From Candidatus Fermentithermobacillaceae bacterium (GTDB taxonomy: Bacteria; Bacillota; Sulfobacillia; Fermentithermobacillales; DUSS01): a DNA stretch of 64,000 bases. Each line of letters begins with the position of its first letter. The stretch's first letter is position 1. The translations under genes were made by a program, and so were the position numbers. This document shows, piece after piece, positions 43,702 through 54,206 of the stretch. The DNA lies in NCBI GenBank assembly GCA_020725645.1, contig DYEQ01000101.1:35161-99160 (forward strand). The letters run 5' to 3'. The notes beneath the pieces were generated by a model that saw nothing but the letters and a program-made list of their open reading frames with translations, did no database searches and was not told the origin of the DNA.

Positions 43702-44172
43702 CTACCTTTCTGGGACGATTTCCACCGTCAGCTCTATTTCCACCGGAGCGCACAGAGGTAGCTCGGCCACCCCCACCGCAGATCGTGCGTGCCGGCCGCG
43801 CTCTCCGAAAACGCGAATCAACAGGTCAGAAGCCCCATTCACCACCTTGGGCTGTTCGGTGAAGCCAGGGGCACTGGCGACAAACCCGGTCAACTTCACC
43901 ACCTGCCGCACTCGATCCAGGTCGCCTAAGACCTGCCTCAAGGCTGCCAGAGCGTTCAGGACACAGATCCGGGCGAGCTCGGCTCCTTGTTCGAGGGAAA
44001 CATCCCGCCCTATCTTGCCTTTGACCTGCAGGACACCCTCCTGTACGGGCAACTGCCCGGAGGTGAAAGCCAGAGAACCACTAATCACCACTGGTACGTA
44101 CGACCCAGCAGGCGGTGGTGGCGACGGCAGACATAACCCCAGTTCCGCCAACCTACTCTCGACCTGTGACAA
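43702..44172 (-). CDS. RidA/YjgF family protein
   Basis: VISGSLAFTSGQLPVQEG...AALRQVLGDLDRVRQVVKLTGFVAS...RSAVGVAELPLCAPVEIELTVE. TTG at 44172 spaced from AAGGAGG. Confidence 0.9.
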   Translation of the reverse strand: MSQVESRLAELGLCLPSPPPPAGSYVPVVISGSLAFTSGQLPVQEGVLQVKGKIGRDVSLEQGAELARICVLNALAALRQVLGDLDRVRQVVKLTGFVASAPGFTEQPKVVNGASDLLIRVFGERGRHARSAVGVAELPLCAPVEIELTVEIVPER

Positions 44173-44192
44173 CGACTTCACCTCCTTATCAT

Positions 44193-45422
44193 CTAATCTC
44201 TGGAATAGTCGGGGGCCTTCTTGGCTCCAGCCCGGCCAAGACAAAGAACGAGATGATCCACGTCTTGTTCGTTGTTGAAGTAATGGCAGGAAACCCTGAT
44301 GCCGCCCACATAGGACGTAAACCGCATGGCCACGTAGACACCCTCCCGATGCAGTTCCTCCAGAAGTTTCATTTCTTCACTGAGGTCCTTGTAGAAGCGG
44401 AAAACGATCATGGAAGAGCGGTTTTCTCGTGGCACATCGGTGTGGGTAATGAGGGTAGCCCCCACCTCACGGAGTCGCTGCGCGCAGTAATCCGCCAGGT
44501 CGATGTTATGTTGCTCTACGTTCCTGATACCAAGCTCGTTTACTATTTGCAGACTCTCTCCCAGAGCTATCGCCCCTGGGTAGTTGGATGTACCTCCCAC
44601 TTCGAACTTTTTCGCCGTTTGCACAAACCGCCAATCGTTAACAGGACGGATACTCGGAGTCAAAAAGTAAGTTGGCCACCCGCCTACGGGAGTCTCGACA
44701 TTGAGATAACCCCAGAAGGCCGGGTTGATTTGGGGTATGAGCTCTTTCCTCACATAGAGCAATCCGCAACCAAAGGGCGAGTTGAGCCACTTATGACCTC
44801 CGGCGGCAACGATGTCTACGTGTACATCCCTAACGTCGAAGTCTAGAGCACCCAGGTGTTGTACTGCGTCCACCACCAGGTAGATGCCTCGCTCACGGCA
44901 GAACTCACCCAAATCCTTGAGGTCGACTCGCCAGCCGTTGCACCACTGGACCGAGGACAGCACAATGAGGCGAGTATGATCATCCACTGCACTGGCAAAA
45001 TCCTCTGTCTCAAACCTGCCTTCCCGGCCGGGAACGACTCCTACCTCAATACCCTGTGTCATCACCCACGGCATAGCCACCTGGAGGAACTCCAGGTTAG
45101 TGGTGAGCACCCTGGAGCCCGGCGGCAATCTCAGCGCGGTGGCCGCGACGTTCAATCCGTAGGTAGTGCTCTCGACCAGTGCAATCTCTTCCGGGTCGGC
45201 GTGCAAAAGCCTGGCGCCTTCCGAGTACGCTTTCTCTCGCTTTGCATCCATGGCCACGTGATGAGCGCTGGCCGACGCTTCTAGGCAGTCCGTCGTGTTA
45301 TCCGTAAACTCTTTAACGGCAAGAACCGCTCGTCGAGGAGCGAGGCTTACACAGGCTGCGTCGAGGAACGTTTTGCGTGCCATGGCTGGAAATTCCTTTT
45401 GTCTTACCTCGTTGAAGTCCAT
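44193..45422 (-). CDS. Class V aminotransferase / cysteine-desulfurase-fold PLP enzyme
   Basis: VVDAVQHLGALDFDVRDVHVDIVAAGGHKWLNSPFGCGLLYV (PLP Lys), FLDAACVSLAPR N-term. Confidence 0.9.
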   Translation of the reverse strand: MDFNEVRQKEFPAMARKTFLDAACVSLAPRRAVLAVKEFTDNTTDCLEASASAHHVAMDAKREKAYSEGARLLHADPEEIALVESTTYGLNVAATALRLPPGSRVLTTNLEFLQVAMPWVMTQGIEVGVVPGREGRFETEDFASAVDDHTRLIVLSSVQWCNGWRVDLKDLGEFCRERGIYLVVDAVQHLGALDFDVRDVHVDIVAAGGHKWLNSPFGCGLLYVRKELIPQINPAFWGYLNVETPVGGWPTYFLTPSIRPVNDWRFVQTAKKFEVGGTSNYPGAIALGESLQIVNELGIRNVEQHNIDLADYCAQRLREVGATLITHTDVPRENRSSMIVFRFYKDLSEEMKLLEELHREGVYVAMRFTSYVGGIRVSCHYFNNEQDVDHLVLCLGRAGAKKAPDYSRD

Positions 45423-45888
45423 AGTCAGGTCTCCTCCTCCAGATGTTGCACCAAGATGTCTTGTGTGCTCGCTTAGATCATTGCCGTCCCGATTCTCGCC
45501 CGCAGTAAAGTACCTTACAATCGCTGAACAACCGGAGCATGTTCCCAGCAAAACCCTGCCATAAGGGGATATGTCCTGGGCCGCTTGACCCAGCACTTCC
45601 CAGGGTCAGTCAAGCTCATCTCAGCTAATCTCCGCGCACTCGATGATCTTTGTCAGTTTCTGTGGATACACCGGGTTGGCCAGGATGCTGGCACACAGTG
45701 AAACTCGTCCAACTCCTTGTCTTTCCCACAACACAGGTGAGCCTTCCCCACAAACTCCTGTTGTAGGACGTTCACGGAGAAGGCTCTCCAACTGGCAATA
45801 TCTCTGCTCTTGAGGTGAGTTTCCCATTTACCTGAACGTCATCCGAAACTGGTGATCGGGAGCAAAGTCCGGCTGGTAGCTAGGATGT

Positions 45889-46971
45889 CTATCGCAGGAT
45901 GTGCCGGGCGATGAGGACATCCCTGAGCGCTGAAGCTAGGGCCTTCATGCTGGCCTCGCATTCTTCCAGCGTGTTGTCGATACCCCCGACTTCGATGAGT
46001 AGGGCCATGGGCGAATACTTCTGGTTGTATACAGCCGATTCGTAAAAGATGCCCCGGGAAATCCCGGGGTGTTTCCTCTCGAGCGCTTCAAGGACATCCT
46101 TGGCGAAGGAGTAATTCGCCATCCAGGAAGGGTTTTCGGTGGCGACCACCGCCATGATCTTGGCGTATCGCTTTCCCTTTATCACCGCAGTTGTCAGGTC
46201 TCTCCGTTGACTGTCTCGGTGCAAGTCGATGATGACCAGAATCTCCGGATACGTTTCCTTAAGTCGTTTTACGGTGGTTTCCGACCGGGCGTAAGCTCCC
46301 ACTCTACCCCCTGCGTCGTGAACGGTCCTGGAATGAACCACCGGGATGCCCATCTTCCGCAGTTCGGATACAAGGTACTCGCCCACCCTAAGCATGTTCC
46401 GAGTGGGGTCGTCCGAAAAGGAATCTTCCGGCCGGGTTCCACCCGTAACCGGGAGAAACGATTCGGTGGTGTGAGTGTGATACACGGCGACGAGCGGCTT
46501 TGTCGCCCCCGGCACCGTTACGGGGGTCGCCTGGCCCCCGGGGGGAAGCGTGATCAATACGGGAGGGTTGTCCCACTCTGCGCTGAGGTCGTAAACGGGG
46601 ACGTAGTCCTCAAGGGCCTGTGAAGAACGCCCGAATTCCATGGCCATCAAATCCTTGGGGCTCCGGACGCGGGTACCTAGAAGCCACGATATGAGGTCCC
46701 AGGCCGGGGAAGAAGGAGCTTCGTCGTGCCTGGATTCTTCGGCGTAACGTAGGAGAGGAAAACCGGCCTTGAGTACGTGCACGGGCCCGGTCCTGGATAG
46801 CACCGCGCCGATGAGGGAAAACCGGGGCTCTCCATCGGGCCTGTCTCCCCCAAGGGTGCTGGCCGGGACGGCCGGGTCGACGCGGTACGATAAGGCGAGT
46901 AGAAGTGCCAGGACCACCAAAAGCGCGTTGGCTAAAAACCAACGGGCCGGTGACCAAGCTCCCCGTTCCAT
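45889..46971 (-). CDS. spoIIP: Stage II sporulation protein P
   Basis: VAVYHTHTTESFLP, VIIDLHRDSQRRD, SPMALLIEVGGIDNTLEE. Confidence 0.93.
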   Translation of the reverse strand: MERGAWSPARWFLANALLVVLALLLALSYRVDPAVPASTLGGDRPDGEPRFSLIGAVLSRTGPVHVLKAGFPLLRYAEESRHDEAPSSPAWDLISWLLGTRVRSPKDLMAMEFGRSSQALEDYVPVYDLSAEWDNPPVLITLPPGGQATPVTVPGATKPLVAVYHTHTTESFLPVTGGTRPEDSFSDDPTRNMLRVGEYLVSELRKMGIPVVHSRTVHDAGGRVGAYARSETTVKRLKETYPEILVIIDLHRDSQRRDLTTAVIKGKRYAKIMAVVATENPSWMANYSFAKDVLEALERKHPGISRGIFYESAVYNQKYSPMALLIEVGGIDNTLEECEASMKALASALRDVLIARHILR

Positions 46972-47050
46972 CCGGACCTCCCCCGGATAACCCTATGAGA
47001 AGAGCACCCGCTTAATGCCCGGTCCCGGCCCTTCGTTTAAGCCCAGGGTA

Positions 47051-47407
47051 TCAGCGGATCACGGTGGGAACGAAGGCATCGACTATCCCGACCACGAGGG
47101 AGGCCAGGATCGCCCCGAGGATTGTTACGCGCATCCCAGGCACCAGGAACTGAGCTGCGTAAATCACCACTGCGGCAACGATGAACCCGACAATGCCCCT
47201 GGACTGCGGCGATACCCTTTGGCCGAGGATGGCTTCGACCGCCCAGCCGAGGACCGCGATTACTACCGCAGCTATGAGAGCGTTGACGAATCCGGCCAGG
47301 GCGAACCCGGGCAACAGCGCACCCAGGACCATCAGGACTATTGCCGAAACGACGAACCTTACTATGACGCCGATCCAGCTGTTGTTTCTCACGCTCGTCA
47401 CCTCCAC
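47051..47407 (-). CDS. Phage-holin-family-4-like small membrane protein
   Basis: Four TM segments, ALLPGFALAGFVNALIAAVVIAVLGWAVEAIL. Confidence 0.7.
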   Translation of the reverse strand: MEVTSVRNNSWIGVIVRFVVSAIVLMVLGALLPGFALAGFVNALIAAVVIAVLGWAVEAILGQRVSPQSRGIVGFIVAAVVIYAAQFLVPGMRVTILGAILASLVVGIVDAFVPTVIR

Positions 47408-47540
47408 GTTCAGGGATTACCGAACAGGTACAGGCAATATGCTAACCGTGGGCTGTGGAAAGTATTCGGGGACGTCTTGTTGTGAGAAAAGCACCGTGTT
47501 AAAATCCTCATTGTGTCAAATCTTTGAGGAGGTGCGGTCT

Positions 47541-47816
47541 TTGGCCAATACCAAGTCCGCCGAAAAGCGCGCGAGACAAAGCGAGAAGAGACATGTTCGA
47601 AACATGGCGATCAAGTCCGCCATGCGGACTGCCGCCAAGAAGTTCCGCAAAGCGGTGGAGGAAAACCGCACAGCTGAGCTGGAAAGCCTTCTGAGAGTTG
47701 CCCAGTCCAGAGTGGACAAGGCGGTTTCTGCGGGAGTCATCCACAAGAAAACCGGAGCGAGATACAAGTCGCGCCTTTATGCTCTGCTCGGCCGGGTACA
47801 GAGTGCGGCAAGGTAA
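47541..47816 (+). CDS. rpsT: 30S ribosomal protein S20
   Basis: ANTKSAEKRARQSEKRHVRNMAIKSAMRTAAKKFRKAVEE; TTG start after GAGGAGG. Confidence 0.96.
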   Translation: MANTKSAEKRARQSEKRHVRNMAIKSAMRTAAKKFRKAVEENRTAELESLLRVAQSRVDKAVSAGVIHKKTGARYKSRLYALLGRVQSAAR

Positions 47817-48793
47817 GAAACGGCGTGTTCGCAGGCGAGGTTGGGGTCGATTTTACCCGTTTTTAAGTCCTCGTCAGATTTGACAAGGCATTTAAAAGCC
47901 TCTTCCAGTGCGGAAAAACTCCAGGCGGAAGCTTGCCGCATTGCCTTTTGCGCGGCAAAGGGATGGACGCCTAAATCCTTCGCAACCCTTTGTGCGGGTA
48001 CGCCTTGGGCCAGCAGTTCTTTAGCTTTCCAGATCAGGGCCAATTGAGAGGCGAGTATCGAGAAGATCCTGGGCACGTTAAACCCCTGCGACATGAGATC
48101 AGGGATCTGCGCGAGAGCGCGTTGCACGTTCCCCGAGGCCACGGCATCCACCAGGGCAAACGCGTTGGCCTCGGACTCCGCGGAGGCGAACTCGTCCACC
48201 ATGCTCCTGGTGATTTCTTTGCCGGCGGCGAATAAGACGCCCTTTTGGACCTCGCTCTCGAGTCGCAAAAGCCGTCTCCCTACGAGGAAAACCAGATACT
48301 GGGCGGCGTCTTTACGGATTCGACCCCCAAGCCGGCGCACCTCGGTTTCCACCCATTCCGCGGCTGTTTTCACGTCAGGAGGGCTCGCGTCCACCACGAC
48401 ACCGCCAAGCTCGGATACCCGGACAAGCCAACCCCGGGACACCGCTGCCGGTTTGATCCTGGCTGCCAACAGTAGACAGTTACCCTCCGCGACGCTTTCG
48501 AGGGCCGCTTCCTCCTGGGCTAAAGCATCCTCCGCGCCCGTCAGGAAAAAGAGCTTTCCCCCGAAGAACGTGGGCTGCGACACCATGAAGAAGATGTCGG
48601 CGACTTCCGCATCTTCCAGGTTGAACGATTCCTTGCCCCCGGGAAACCTCGGTTCGAGAAGACTACACAGCCTCGAAGCCCAGAATCCTTCCTCGCCCGC
48701 AACAACGTACAACGAGCGGGTCTTTCCTTCGAGGACCTCCGTCTCAGCGACAGGTCCCGGTACAGGAGCGGCCGGTGATGAAGACTTCATCAT
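47777..48793 (-). CDS. holA: DNA polymerase III subunit delta
   Basis: LYVVAGEEGFWASRL...LASQLALIWKAKELLAQGVPAQRVAKDLGVHPFAAQKAMRQA; convergent with rpsT as usual. Confidence 0.9.
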   Translation of the reverse strand: MMKSSSPAAPVPGPVAETEVLEGKTRSLYVVAGEEGFWASRLCSLLEPRFPGGKESFNLEDAEVADIFFMVSQPTFFGGKLFFLTGAEDALAQEEAALESVAEGNCLLLAARIKPAAVSRGWLVRVSELGGVVVDASPPDVKTAAEWVETEVRRLGGRIRKDAAQYLVFLVGRRLLRLESEVQKGVLFAAGKEITRSMVDEFASAESEANAFALVDAVASGNVQRALAQIPDLMSQGFNVPRIFSILASQLALIWKAKELLAQGVPAQRVAKDLGVHPFAAQKAMRQASAWSFSALEEAFKCLVKSDEDLKTGKIDPNLACEHAVSYLAALCTRPSRA

Positions 48794-50061
48794 TTACCCT
48801 CTTCGACGCTGGGAATGTAGACGCACGTCTTGAGGAATTCTCTCGATACTACGATGCTTCCTTCCTTCTTCAACCTGTATGTTTCCACCACGAGGCCTGG
48901 CCTTTTACCCGGTTCCGGGTGCTCGGCGACGACCACCGGCAAAAGCTCGTAGCGATACTGGGAAGGAGGGCCGTACACCCTCGCTATCACAACCCCGTCT
49001 TCCACCCAAACCCCGAAAACGACCGGACCATCGAGGTTATTCCGGATTTTTAGATCCAGATATCCCCACGCCACGCCGGCATCGCGTCCCGGGTCGGCGT
49101 ACTTTACCGGGATCCCGTGATTCCGCCATTCCCGAAACTCCATTCCGGCCAGCGCCGCGGCATTGAAAAGAGTGGTGCTGACCTGACATATGCCTCCTCC
49201 GAGGTCGGGTTCCATGTGGTCTCCTACGATCACCGGAGCGTACCTGTATCCCCTTTCTGCGGTGCGGGGACCCACCGTTTCGTTGAAGGAGAACACCTCA
49301 CCTGGCTCGAGGACTGTACCGTGAACGGCCCTAGCTGAAAGCACCAGATTCACCGTTCTATCCTTTTCCTCCGGCTCATAACTGGTGCTCCACTCCGCGA
49401 GCAGTGTAAGCTCAGGAAGGTCCGTGGGCGGCGGCGCGGGGATCTCGGTGTACGTTACGGTGATCCTCGGCCCCTGTACGCCGGCAAGAGCTTGCCGCAC
49501 ATCTTCCGGCGTCACCACCTGGCCAGGCTCAGGTGGAAGTATTACCAGGTCCCGACCTTTAAAACCATACCGGGTTCCTTCCGGGGGACACGAAAGTTCG
49601 CAGGCAATCTGTTCGAGCACTTCGGCAGGGCGCGAATTGCCTATTTGCGCGGGCGCGGCCATCACCGTGTGCGGGCCGAGTCTCCAGAAAAACCCCGGCA
49701 CGAGCGCGGGTTTCTTCTGGGTGAGTTTCTCCAGTTCCTTTTCAATAAAGACTTTGTCGACGACCAGTTCGATATCGCGTGCCTCCACCCGTACTTCGCG
49801 ACGACCTGCGACGAAGACGATCGAACCGCTTTGCATCTCTTCGATCTTTTCCAACACGATTTTCGCAGCTTCCGCCCGGGATAATCCTCCGATAGAGACA
49901 CCGCAAAAGTAGACGTTTCCGTCGATGATCTCACGTCTCAAAAGGCCTGCTGCGAGGGTCAACACCAAAAGGGCAAGGGCCGAGAGCACGGCGAGCTTCC
50001 GGACGCCTACCAAGTCGGCCCACCGTTTTTTCAGATTAACCAGGTACCCCATCGGCAGCAT
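48790..50061 (-). CDS. VanW family protein with peptidoglycan-binding-like N-domain
   Basis: SFNETVGPRTAERGYRYAPVIVGDHMEPDLGGGICQVSTTLFNAAALAGMEFREWRNHGIPVKYADPGRDAGVAWGYLDLKIRN. Confidence 0.92.
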   Translation of the reverse strand: MLPMGYLVNLKKRWADLVGVRKLAVLSALALLVLTLAAGLLRREIIDGNVYFCGVSIGGLSRAEAAKIVLEKIEEMQSGSIVFVAGRREVRVEARDIELVVDKVFIEKELEKLTQKKPALVPGFFWRLGPHTVMAAPAQIGNSRPAEVLEQIACELSCPPEGTRYGFKGRDLVILPPEPGQVVTPEDVRQALAGVQGPRITVTYTEIPAPPPTDLPELTLLAEWSTSYEPEEKDRTVNLVLSARAVHGTVLEPGEVFSFNETVGPRTAERGYRYAPVIVGDHMEPDLGGGICQVSTTLFNAAALAGMEFREWRNHGIPVKYADPGRDAGVAWGYLDLKIRNNLDGPVVFGVWVEDGVVIARVYGPPSQYRYELLPVVVAEHPEPGKRPGLVVETYRLKKEGSIVVSREFLKTCVYIPSVEEGK

Positions 50062-50142
50062 TTCCCTCGCACTTTACGTTTTCATTCGCTTCGAGTTCGT
50101 TTTTTCGACTTCGTTCGCGCTACCTCCTGCAAGGCGTTTGAC

Positions 50143-52896
50143 TTATTGTCTGTACATATCGATCCTGAGTTTTCCACCATTTAGACGAACGAATACGGCG
50201 CCGTTTACGTCGGTACGAAACACTTTCACGTCCGCGTTGACCGCCGTACGGATGACCGCCGGGGAAGGATGACCATGGGAGTTGGGACCTACCGGTATCA
50301 CCGCGTAACCTCCGCTAAGGCGTTCGTAAAACCCGGGGCAGAGCGAATCTGCTGCGCCATGGTGCGGGACCTTCACTATCCGGATGTCTTTAGAGCCGGG
50401 ACCTCTCGTTTCTGCTCCGGCTGCCTTAGGCTGAGCTTCGAGGAGTTTTTGGGCGATCTCGGCGGGAAGATCACCCCAGAACTCGACCACACATCCGGGG
50501 GAATCCCGAAGCTTGACGAACATCGCGATTGACTCGGCATTCTCCCGTTCATCCTGTGAGGTGGCGAATGCCCCGTCCGGAAGTCTTCCGGGTGCAACCG
50601 TGGTCGAGCGCGGAAGCGGTGGACCCGGTGGTAAAACCGGTAGTAGCAGCGCAGGAGATACCGAAGCAAGCGATGGCGGTCTTGCGGCTGATTCGGTAGA
50701 TGCACCCGGTGATCCTGAATGCAACACGGTGATTAAAAGCTCGTCTACTTCGTACGTTTGCCCGGCTAAAACCTCGAGCACCTCCGGGACCCGCCGGGTT
50801 CGCCCTGCGGCACGAAGCCGCCTCCGGACTTCGTCCCCCCTGCCTCGAGGCACTGCGACCATCTCCACCGCAGCCCAGCCCAGGAGATCTTCGAGGGCGC
50901 CGGCGTGGTCGTCGTGAAGGTGGGAAAGTACGAGGACATCGATCTTGGAAATGCCCTCGTGCCTTAGGTAGGGCAGGACGTGGCGGCGGAACGCCTCACT
51001 GGTCCCGGTATCCACCATCATCACCCTGCGTCCCCAGCGAACGAGGGCTGCATCTCCCTGCCCCGCATAAAGAAATACCACCTGCAAACCGTGGACATAG
51101 ACTCTGGTGAGAGAACCTGCGAAGAGCATGCTTACCGATAGTACCAAGAGGACCAGGCCTGCCAGGCGGACCCGGCTACGGGGAGGGAAACTTGAGCGGA
51201 GGAGCGGTCCTGTACCCGATCGAGTATGTATGCGGAAGTATTGGAAAGCTGTCAAACCCAGGTAGTATCCTGCCGCCTCCAGGTGATTGGGTGCGGGGGC
51301 GGTTATGCGTAACCAGGGAATCTTGCAGAGGGTTTCGGCTGCGAATATAAAGCCCGTGATCACGAGGTGGGGAATCCACCCGAAAACCGCGGAGACAAGA
51401 GGTACAGAAGCGCCGAGCCAGACCAGAATCAAAAGAACGCCGCCGGTCCACGCATAAATACCTCCAAGGACGAGGCCGGGCAAGCTCAATTCCCCGAAAG
51501 CGGTGAGAATAAAGGGAATAAGCACGGCTGGAACCAGCCACGGTCCGAAACCAGCTGCCAGTGAAGCCGCGTGAGACATTGCAAATCCGGGATCACCGAG
51601 AGGGCTGGGCACATACGTGGCTACCGTGAGGGCGGAAATTGAAACGGCGGAAACGTGGTCATACTGTTTTCCCAGTTCCCACGCAAGGCACTTTAACGCA
51701 TTACAAATGAATGCTCTCGCCACCGACGGCCCAAAGCCTTCTATAAACGCATAAAGGGCCCCGACCGGTATCACGCCGAGGCGAGCTAAGCTCGGCTTAC
51801 GAAAAAGCTTTCTCGACACCCAGTACCAGAACCTCATTGTAGCGTCTACGTGAAACCCGGTCAGCGAGAGAAACCGGACGAGCCCCAGGTACCGGGCCAT
51901 ATTCGTTTCCTGCGGACCGAGATCGCCCTCCTCTCCCAGCATGAACGCAAGGAGATACCGCCCGCTCTCCTCCGGAAAATGGGCATACACGGTCGTCTTT
52001 ATGCAGGAGCAGAAGGTCCATCTCGTACGGGAAGCCCAGCTGAGAAAGGAAGCCGCGTGCCTTTCGAGGACTCGGGCAGCACCGAGTTCACCGCGAAGTT
52101 CGAGGTAAATCCGCCTTCGACTCAGGTATTCTCTCCAGTCGAACTCGCCTGGATTCCGCGCCGTTTCAGGACTCCTAAGCTCGCCCCACACCTCGAGCAG
52201 GTCTCCCGGTTTAACCGGAAGAGGATCGCTGGATAGTCCTGGCGTGGCCTCCCGCTGAAATAGGACGACGTATACACGGGGTCGCAGGTGTATGTGGTCG
52301 TTTGCGCCAGCGCGGTACGCTTTTCCCAGGCTCGCCAGCATGGTCGGGCACCCATCTCGTCCTGGAAACCTTCGGTCGCTCATTCCTTCCCGGGAGTACA
52401 GGCCGGATGTACCGGTTCCCGTCAGCCCGTTTTGACTTCCGGCAACCGCGACCAGCCGCCCTTCCACACGTAGCGAGGAGCCCCGGTATTGAGGCGTTCC
52501 GGTAACCTCGACCATCGTCGCAACGCATCGTCCGTGAGTGATGAGAGCTTGGGCGTCCCTTCTTTCCGTACGAAGGGACGCTCCCCGTAGCATACCTAGA
52601 ACCAAGAAAGCAAACGTGAAAAGCGCCAGGGTCCGGGAGATCCGCCGGCCAGCGTCACCCCGGGCGGGGGTGCACGGAACCGACCATTTAAGGCAGGCAA
52701 GGGAGATGACCAATCCCGCCGCCAGAGCCCAGAAAACTCGGGGAAGAGAACATCCGGTGAGAAAACCTGCGGCAAGCCACAGAGATGGCCTGATGCGATG
52801 GAGATCCGGACCCCTCCTAAAGGGACCGGCTGATTGGGCCAGGACCGGCGCTCGAGGCCGGCCTACAATAGCGAAGCAGTGGCATCCACCGGCCAC
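50143..52896 (-). CDS. comEC: ComEC/Rec2 DNA-internalization protein
   Basis: DUF4131-like N-term, competence TM domain, beta-lactamase-like GDAALVRWGRRVMMVDTG...VLSHLHDDHAGALEDLL...KVPHHGAADS. Confidence 0.93.
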   Translation of the reverse strand: MAGGCHCFAIVGRPRAPVLAQSAGPFRRGPDLHRIRPSLWLAAGFLTGCSLPRVFWALAAGLVISLACLKWSVPCTPARGDAGRRISRTLALFTFAFLVLGMLRGASLRTERRDAQALITHGRCVATMVEVTGTPQYRGSSLRVEGRLVAVAGSQNGLTGTGTSGLYSREGMSDRRFPGRDGCPTMLASLGKAYRAGANDHIHLRPRVYVVLFQREATPGLSSDPLPVKPGDLLEVWGELRSPETARNPGEFDWREYLSRRRIYLELRGELGAARVLERHAASFLSWASRTRWTFCSCIKTTVYAHFPEESGRYLLAFMLGEEGDLGPQETNMARYLGLVRFLSLTGFHVDATMRFWYWVSRKLFRKPSLARLGVIPVGALYAFIEGFGPSVARAFICNALKCLAWELGKQYDHVSAVSISALTVATYVPSPLGDPGFAMSHAASLAAGFGPWLVPAVLIPFILTAFGELSLPGLVLGGIYAWTGGVLLILVWLGASVPLVSAVFGWIPHLVITGFIFAAETLCKIPWLRITAPAPNHLEAAGYYLGLTAFQYFRIHTRSGTGPLLRSSFPPRSRVRLAGLVLLVLSVSMLFAGSLTRVYVHGLQVVFLYAGQGDAALVRWGRRVMMVDTGTSEAFRRHVLPYLRHEGISKIDVLVLSHLHDDHAGALEDLLGWAAVEMVAVPRGRGDEVRRRLRAAGRTRRVPEVLEVLAGQTYEVDELLITVLHSGSPGASTESAARPPSLASVSPALLLPVLPPGPPLPRSTTVAPGRLPDGAFATSQDERENAESIAMFVKLRDSPGCVVEFWGDLPAEIAQKLLEAQPKAAGAETRGPGSKDIRIVKVPHHGAADSLCPGFYERLSGGYAVIPVGPNSHGHPSPAVIRTAVNADVKVFRTDVNGAVFVRLNGGKLRIDMYRQ

Positions 52897-53008
52897 GGCT
52901 AGGCGGCCGGCGATCCGCCACCCTCATGAGTTCGATGCCCCATATTGAGCCTATCTTACCGTATCATGGTGCCCAGATCAAGGAACGTGACCCCGTCCGG
53001 CTCCGCAC

Positions 53009-54169
53009 TTACTCGGTTCTCAGTGCCACGGCAGGCTGTAAACTCGCAGCGCGTATCGCAGGATACATTCCAAAAAGCAAACCCACCACTATCGAAAAAG
53101 AAAACGCCACGCCGACGGACCCCGGCGCCAGCGCGGTAGCAGGACCCAAACGTCCGACTAATCCTGAGGCGAACAACCCCAAAAACACCCCAACGAATCC
53201 GCCCATAGCACAAAGGGCAGAAGATTCAGCCAGAAATTGGAACAACACCTGCCGTCGCTTGGCACCCAGAGCCATCTTGAGACCGATCTCGCGGGTTCGT
53301 TCCGTAACCGCCACCAGCATGATGTTCATGACACCGATGCCGCCCACCACCAGCGACACCCCGGCGATGGCACCCAGCATTAAGGTCATAGTCCTTTGAG
53401 ACTTTTCCACCTGTTCGATCATGCTTTGCTGGCTTACGACGTGGACCGCGCTTTCTCCATATCTGAATTCGAATATGCGCTCGACGTTGAGCTGAACGAG
53501 CGGTACGGACTCCCTATCCTTCGCCTTAATGTAGACGAAGTCCACCTTATTGGTGCCCCGGATCCTTTGAGCCGCCGTAATGGGAACGAATATGTTGTAG
53601 TCCACTCCTTCTCCGAGGTACTGGCCTTTTTCTTCCAGAACGCCGATTATCTGAAACGGGCGTTGCCCGATGTAGATCGTCTTCCCGACCGGATTGCGCC
53701 CGGCGAAGACCTGCTGGGTAACCTCCCATCCGAGGACGGCGACGGGTCTAGCTATCTCCACTTCGGCGGCGGTGAACCAGCGCCCGATGTAAAGCTCGTG
53801 CTCGCGGATGCTGGGGAATATCTCGGTGACACCCTGGATGGGTATGCCGAGGTTCTTGCCCTCATATCTCACCTCATCCCAGGCGTTTACGGTGGGCATC
53901 AGCATCTCTATCTGAGGGACTCGTGCCTGAAGCTCATATACCTGGTTCAGCGTGAGCCTGGCATCCCACCTTTGCATGTAGAGTCTCAGTATGTTCGTCC
54001 CGACGCTTTCGAACTGGGCAACCACCTGCTTGCGTGCTCCCTCTCCGATGGAAACCAGGACTATCACTGAACCTACGCCGATGATCACGCCAAGCATTGT
54101 GAGGACCGACCGGAGCTTGTTGGAGAGGATCCCCGCTATGGATTCCCTCAGTACTTCCAGTAAACGCAC
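53009..54169 (-). CDS. MacB-like ABC transporter permease
   Basis: ESIAGILSNKLRSVLTMLGVIIGVGSVIVLVSIGEGARKQV; FtsX C-term REIGLKMALGAKRRQVLFQFLAESSAL. Confidence 0.92.
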   Translation of the reverse strand: MRLLEVLRESIAGILSNKLRSVLTMLGVIIGVGSVIVLVSIGEGARKQVVAQFESVGTNILRLYMQRWDARLTLNQVYELQARVPQIEMLMPTVNAWDEVRYEGKNLGIPIQGVTEIFPSIREHELYIGRWFTAAEVEIARPVAVLGWEVTQQVFAGRNPVGKTIYIGQRPFQIIGVLEEKGQYLGEGVDYNIFVPITAAQRIRGTNKVDFVYIKAKDRESVPLVQLNVERIFEFRYGESAVHVVSQQSMIEQVEKSQRTMTLMLGAIAGVSLVVGGIGVMNIMLVAVTERTREIGLKMALGAKRRQVLFQFLAESSALCAMGGFVGVFLGLFASGLVGRLGPATALAPGSVGVAFSFSIVVGLLFGMYPAIRAASLQPAVALRTE

Positions 54170-54206
54170 GGTTCTGCCTCCTTCACCGAAAGGCGTTGCG
54201 CCGAGC

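Noticed and set aside
45621-45827. 68-aa minus ORF upstream of the aminotransferase
   Set aside because: No family recognised; could be a gene remnant, but nothing firm supports it.
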